Assembly: GCA_963204845.1 (NCBI GenBank)
Contig: CAUJIL010000189.1
Location: 1-9,269 of the forward strand
Reading direction: 5' to 3'
Length of the DNA stretch: 9,269 bases
From: Pseudomonadota bacterium
GTDB taxonomy: Bacteria; Pseudomonadota; Gammaproteobacteria; Pseudomonadales; UBA5518
The notes beneath the pieces are model-generated. The model saw only the letters and a program-made list of their open reading frames with translations, had not been told where the DNA came from and searched no databases. This document shows, one piece after another, positions 6,552 to 9,269 of this stretch (positions are counted from its first letter, which is position 1; each line of letters begins with the position of its first letter). The translations under genes were made by a program, and so were the position numbers.

Positions 6552-6580
6552 ATTCTGAACGAATTAACCGGGGCCGTCCA
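6552..6580 (-). promoter_or_regulatory. Candidate sigma-70 promoter for the aroQ-accB-accC-prmA run
   Basis: On the minus strand TGGACG (6580-6575, 4/6 to -35) and CAGAAT (6557-6552, 4/6 to -10) are separated by exactly 17 bp of locally AT-richer sequence (GGTTAATTCGTT). It is the best-placed pair in the 190-bp gap between dsbD and aroQ (6482-6671). A 6-bp inverted repeat abuts the -35 on its upstream side. Read-through from dsbD remains possible. Confidence 0.35.
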
Positions 6581-6582
6581 TA

Positions 6583-6600
6583 GATCGACACAGTTCGATC
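6583..6600. repeat. Inverted repeat next to the aroQ promoter candidate
   Basis: GATCGA (6583-6588) and TCGATC (6595-6600) are perfect 6-bp arms around a 6-nt spacer, 2 bp upstream of the proposed -35. The arms are half of an 18-bp dyad of a size typical for a dimeric regulator. No T-run follows, so it is not a terminator. Regulatory role is inference. Confidence 0.3.
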
Positions 6601-6616
6601 ACGATGGCGGCAGGAT

Positions 6617-6636
6617 GGAAACAGTTTGCCGTTTCC
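6617..6636 (-). other. Hairpin downstream of dsbD
   Basis: GGAAAC (6617-6622) and GTTTCC (6631-6636) are perfect inverted arms with an 8-nt loop; in minus-strand RNA a G-U pair extends the stem to 7 bp. It begins 35 bp after the dsbD stop. There is no U-run, so it would be at most a weak terminator or a 3'-end hairpin. Two small palindromes (GACGCGTC at 6637-6644, CCGATCGG at 6644-6651) follow directly. Confidence 0.25.
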
Positions 6637-6671
6637 GACGCGTCCGATCGGGGCGTAGGGGCCCGGTCGTG

Positions 6672-8432
6672 TTACGCCGGCCCGAGCGCCTCGAGCACGA
6701 TTGTCGGGGTCAACAGTTGCGGCAATATGCGCGCTTCGGCGCCATCGCCCGGCGGGTAATACAGGTACAGCGGTACGCCGCTGCGCCCGTGCGCCTGCAG
6801 TAGCCGCGTGAGCACCGGGTCGCTGTTGGTCCAGTCGCCCTTGAGGTAGACGATGCCCGCGTTCGCAAACGCCTCGCGCACCGCCGCGGAGGACAGCGCG
6901 AAGCGCTCGTTGGCGAGGCAGGTGATGCACCAGTCGGCGGTCACGTTGATGAACACCGGCTCGCCGCGTGAGCGCAACTCCTCGAAGCGTTGCGGGCGGT
7001 AGGGTTCCCAGCCGTCCTGGGTGGTAACGGCCTGCCCGGCGTCGCGCGCGTCCATGACCGGGGCGGCCAGCACCGCCAGCGCCGCCGCCGCGGCCAGCGC
7101 GGCGAGTGCGCGCGGCAGCAGCGCACGGCGTGCGAGCTTCGCGCGCTCCAGACACCACAGCGCGAGCGCCAGCAGCACGCAGCCGCCGGCGATTGCCGCC
7201 ATTGCATTCACGCCGCTCTGGTTGCCGAGCACCCACAGCAGCCACACCGCCGCCGCGTAGAGCGGAAACGCCAGCACCTGCTTGAAGCCGTCCATCCATG
7301 GACCCGGGCGCGGCAGCCGCGCGAGCAGTGCCGGGCTCAGCGTCAGCGCCACGAACGGGGCGGCCATGCCGGCGCCCAGCGCGGCGAACACGGTGAGCGC
7401 GCGCGCCGTGTCCTGCGTCATCGCCCAGCCGAGCGCGCTGCCCATGAACGGCGCGGTGCACGGGCTGGCGACCACCGTCGCCAGCACGCCGGTGAAGAAC
7501 GAGCCCACGTAACCGCTGTTGCGCGTCAGCGCATCGCCGCGGCCCATCAGGCCGGAACCGAGGTTGCTGAGCCCCGACAGCCCCAGTCCCATCGCGACGA
7601 ACAGGTACACCAGCGCGGCGACGAACGGCGGCGATTGCAGGTGGAAGCCCCAGCCGATAGCCTCGCCGGCGCCGCGCAGCGCGAGCAGCAATGCCGCTAT
7701 CGTCACGAAACTCGTGACCACGCCAGCGCCGTACAGCCCGCCATGCAGCGCCTTGCCGCCGGGGGCCCCGCCCTTGGCCGCGACCGCCAGTACCTTCAGC
7801 GACAGCACCGGGAACACGCAGGGCATCAGGTTCAGGATCATGCCGCCGAGCGCTGCCAGCACGAGCATCCAGAGCAGCCCGCCACCGGCATCCTCCGGTA
7901 CTGGCGCGGGTGCCGCGCTCGTTGCCGGGCGCCGCGGCGGGGCGGCGATTTCGGCGACGCTGCCCGCCGCGCGATCGATCCGGAAGCGCTGCGTGCGCGG
8001 CGGGTAGCACAGGCCGGCGTCGGCGCAGCCCTGCGATTTCACCTCCAGCAGCGTGGCCCGTGCGTCCGGCGCCAGCGCGATATCGAGCGTGCCGCGATAG
8101 ACCTCGGTGTGGCCGAGGAACGCGTCCTCGTACGGCTCTCCCGGCGGCAGCTCGAGTGGCACCGGCTCGGTGCCGGCCGCGCTGCCCAGCGCGAAGCGCA
8201 TCTTCTCGCGGTACAGATAGTAGCCATCGGCGATCCGCCAGCGCAGCAGCAGCCGCTCGCCGACGAGCTCCGGTGTCACGACGTAGGCGCGCTCCACCGG
8301 CAGGAAAGCCGGCTCGTCGCCGAGCAATGCCTGCGACGGCGCGGCCGGCCACGCGGCTCCGGCCCCCGCGAGCGCGTGCGCCGCGAACGGGAGCCACAGG
8401 CAGGCGAGCAGTAATGAAAGGATGCGTGACAT
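6672..8432 (-). CDS. dsbD: DsbD, thiol:disulfide interchange protein
   Basis: DsbD carries electrons from cytoplasmic thioredoxin across the inner membrane to periplasmic thiol proteins (DsbC, CcmG and similar). The product is 586 residues. A signal peptide occupies about 1-22 (MSRILSLLLACLWLPFAAHA). The periplasmic alpha domain carries SQGCADAGLCYPP (Cys136, Cys142). The membrane beta domain (about 185-460, eight predicted helices) carries MPCVFPVLSLK (Cys205) and SPCTAPFMG (Cys325). The thioredoxin-like gamma domain carries ADWCITC (Cys502, Cys505). All three redox pairs are intact. I chose the ATG at 8432 over an upstream ATG at 8474, because the former begins the signal peptide directly and the latter overlaps the likely -10 box. 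It is divergent from the copper chaperone gene and precedes aroQ, as in Pseudomonas. Confidence 0.97.
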   Translation of the reverse strand: MSRILSLLLACLWLPFAAHALAGAGAAWPAAPSQALLGDEPAFLPVERAYVVTPELVGERLLLRWRIADGYYLYREKMRFALGSAAGTEPVPLELPPGEPYEDAFLGHTEVYRGTLDIALAPDARATLLEVKSQGCADAGLCYPPRTQRFRIDRAAGSVAEIAAPPRRPATSAAPAPVPEDAGGGLLWMLVLAALGGMILNLMPCVFPVLSLKVLAVAAKGGAPGGKALHGGLYGAGVVTSFVTIAALLLALRGAGEAIGWGFHLQSPPFVAALVYLFVAMGLGLSGLSNLGSGLMGRGDALTRNSGYVGSFFTGVLATVVASPCTAPFMGSALGWAMTQDTARALTVFAALGAGMAAPFVALTLSPALLARLPRPGPWMDGFKQVLAFPLYAAAVWLLWVLGNQSGVNAMAAIAGGCVLLALALWCLERAKLARRALLPRALAALAAAAALAVLAAPVMDARDAGQAVTTQDGWEPYRPQRFEELRSRGEPVFINVTADWCITCLANERFALSSAAVREAFANAGIVYLKGDWTNSDPVLTRLLQAHGRSGVPLYLYYPPGDGAEARILPQLLTPTIVLEALGPA

Positions 8433-8472
8433 GCTCCGATCCGTGATGAGACTCCCGGGTGCTCGGGCCAGC

Positions 8473-8502
8473 ATTCTAGCCAGTGCCGGCCGACCCTATC
8501 GA
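8473..8502 (-). promoter_or_regulatory. Candidate sigma-70 promoter for dsbD
   Basis: On the minus strand TCGATA (8502-8497, 4/6) and TAGAAT (8478-8473, 5/6) are 18 bp apart, placing transcription start about 34 nt before the dsbD ATG at 8432. The 148-bp divergent gap (8433-8580) must also hold a promoter for the plus-strand genes. I see only a -10-like CAGAAT at 8543-8548 there, without a good -35. Confidence 0.45.
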
Positions 8503-8580
8503 GCGCGATTAATTACCAGCCGTGAGCCGGTGGACGCTGTGGCAGAATACGGGCGGCCACCCTCCGGAGGATCTGTCCCG

Positions 8581-9021
8581 ATGCATCGCACGCGTTATGG
8601 ACTCGCCGCGCTGCTGCTCGTGCTGGCGGGCGCCGCCGCCGAGGCCTCCGGCGGCGCGCTGGAGATCGTCGAACCGTGGCTGAACGAGCCACCGCCCGGA
8701 CGGCCGGTCGCGGCCGTCTATATGGAGCTGCGTAACCGGGGCGCGGAACCGGTCGCGGTCGTTGGTGCGCGCGCCGACGTGGCCGCCAGCGCCGCAGTCC
8801 ACGGCCATCGCGTGGACGCGGGGATGATGCAGATGTACGCGGTCGATCGGCTGGAGGTTCCGGCCGGTGGCAGCGTGGTACTGCGCCCGGGCGGTTACCA
8901 TCTGATGCTCGGCGAGGTGCGCGGGACGCCGGCGCGCGGAGCGCTGCTGCCGTTCTGCCTGCGCCTGGACGGGGGCGAGGAAGTCTGCGCCGAGGCGCAG
9001 GTCAGGAAATTCGGGGAGTAG
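8581..9021 (+). CDS. PCuAC-family periplasmic copper chaperone
   Basis: PCuAC proteins bind Cu(I) in the periplasm and hand it to the CuA or CuB site of terminal oxidases, often with Sco. The product is 146 residues. An N-terminal signal peptide spans about 1-23 (hydrophobic LAALLLVLAGAAAEA). A single cupredoxin-like domain follows. The full copper motif H-x10-M-x21-H-x-M is present as His74, Met85, His107 and Met109, within VHGHRVDAGMMQM and LRPGGYHLML. The ATG at 8581 is preceded by GGAGG (8566-8570) at 10-nt spacing; longer frames upstream would disrupt the signal peptide. Unusually, the last strands carry Cys126 and Cys136 around a DGG turn, which could form a disulfide. It is divergent from dsbD and 5 bp upstream of the next gene. 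Confidence 0.93.
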   Translation: MHRTRYGLAALLLVLAGAAAEASGGALEIVEPWLNEPPPGRPVAAVYMELRNRGAEPVAVVGARADVAASAAVHGHRVDAGMMQMYAVDRLEVPAGGSVVLRPGGYHLMLGEVRGTPARGALLPFCLRLDGGEEVCAEAQVRKFGE

Positions 9022-9026
9022 CGGTC

Positions 9027-9269
9027 ATGGACAACGGGTACGGCACGGTCACGGACGTGGAGCAGGGCAGACTGCGGGCACTCGGCAAGACGCTGGTGCC
9101 GGGGGGGTGGCTGGCCAGCGCGGTCGCGGCGGTCGTGGCGGCGCTGGCGGTGATCAACATCGTACTCGCGCTGCTGTGGTCGAACGAGCCCGATGCCTTC
9201 GACGTGCAGCAGAGCGCGGCCGGCTACGCCAGCGATTTCGGCCGGCCCGTGGTGGTCGGTTCGACGACC
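9027..9269 (+). CDS. Single-pass membrane protein, DUF2333-like, N-terminal part (3' end outside window)
   Basis: Eighty-one residues are visible and the frame is open to the window end. A short cytoplasmic N-terminus (about 1-24) is followed by one transmembrane segment (about 28-51, SAVAAVVAALAVINIVLALL). Next comes WSNEPDAFDVQQSA (52-65) and then RPVVVGSTT at the edge. The WSxEPxxFDV plus VVGxTT pattern after a single membrane anchor is what I recall from the start of DUF2333 proteins of gammaproteobacteria, whose role is unknown. That match is from memory and on a short fragment. The ATG at 9027 has GGGGAG (9013-9018) 8 nt upstream, overlapping the end of the copper chaperone gene, so the two are probably one transcript. 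Confidence 0.6.
   Translation, partial: MDNGYGTVTDVEQGRLRALGKTLVPGGWLASAVAAVVAALAVINIVLALLWSNEPDAFDVQQSAAGYASDFGRPVVVGSTT

Noticed and set aside
6445..8397. A 650-codon minus-strand open frame overlapping dsbD and the aroQ start
   Set aside because: It is the shifted frame of dsbD and is low-complexity Arg/Gly/Ala. dsbD in the other frame carries all six catalytic cysteines and a signal peptide.

Overview
The window reads as chromosome of a GC-rich gammaproteobacterium. The gene order dsbD, aroQ, accB, accC, prmA, zinc-ribbon membrane protein, dusB, fis, purH on the minus strand is the order known from Pseudomonas and from purple-sulfur or halophilic relatives (Chromatiales/Ectothiorhodospiraceae type). 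dusB-fis linkage is itself a gammaproteobacterial hallmark. Codon use is strongly GC-rich (about 70% by hand count of sample lines), which opens many long shadow frames opposite the real genes. I cannot name a genus.

Layout, in transcription order on the minus strand: dsbD (6672-8432) is a periplasmic disulfide reductase with a likely promoter of its own. A 190-bp gap rich in inverted repeats follows, with a candidate promoter. Next comes a tight run of aroQ, accB, accC, prmA and a DUF3426/zinc-ribbon membrane protein (6481 down to 2346), with gaps of 22, 34 and 7 bp and one ATGA overlap. A BrnT/BrnA type II toxin-antitoxin module (2277 down to 1737) then interrupts the ancestral operon, lower in GC than its surroundings. 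After it come dusB and fis (ATGA overlap) and the 5' end of purH, cut by the window edge. On the plus strand, divergent from dsbD, are a PCuAC-type periplasmic copper chaperone (8581-9021) and, 5 bp later, the start of a single-pass membrane protein resembling DUF2333 (9027 to window end).

Functionally the run joins fatty-acid synthesis (biotin carboxylase and its biotin carrier), shikimate pathway, ribosomal protein L11 methylation, tRNA dihydrouridine synthesis, the nucleoid protein Fis and purine synthesis, a growth-linked set. The dsbD/PCuAC pair points to periplasmic thiol reduction and copper delivery, probably for respiratory oxidase assembly.

Most of the window is ordinary housekeeping sequence. 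I found no CRISPR array, tRNA, rRNA, insertion sequence or clear undescribed system. The points worth a second look are the brnTA module and its operator-like repeat inside a conserved operon, an unusual cysteine pair in the copper chaperone beside dsbD, and a CxxC motif at the N-terminus of Fis.
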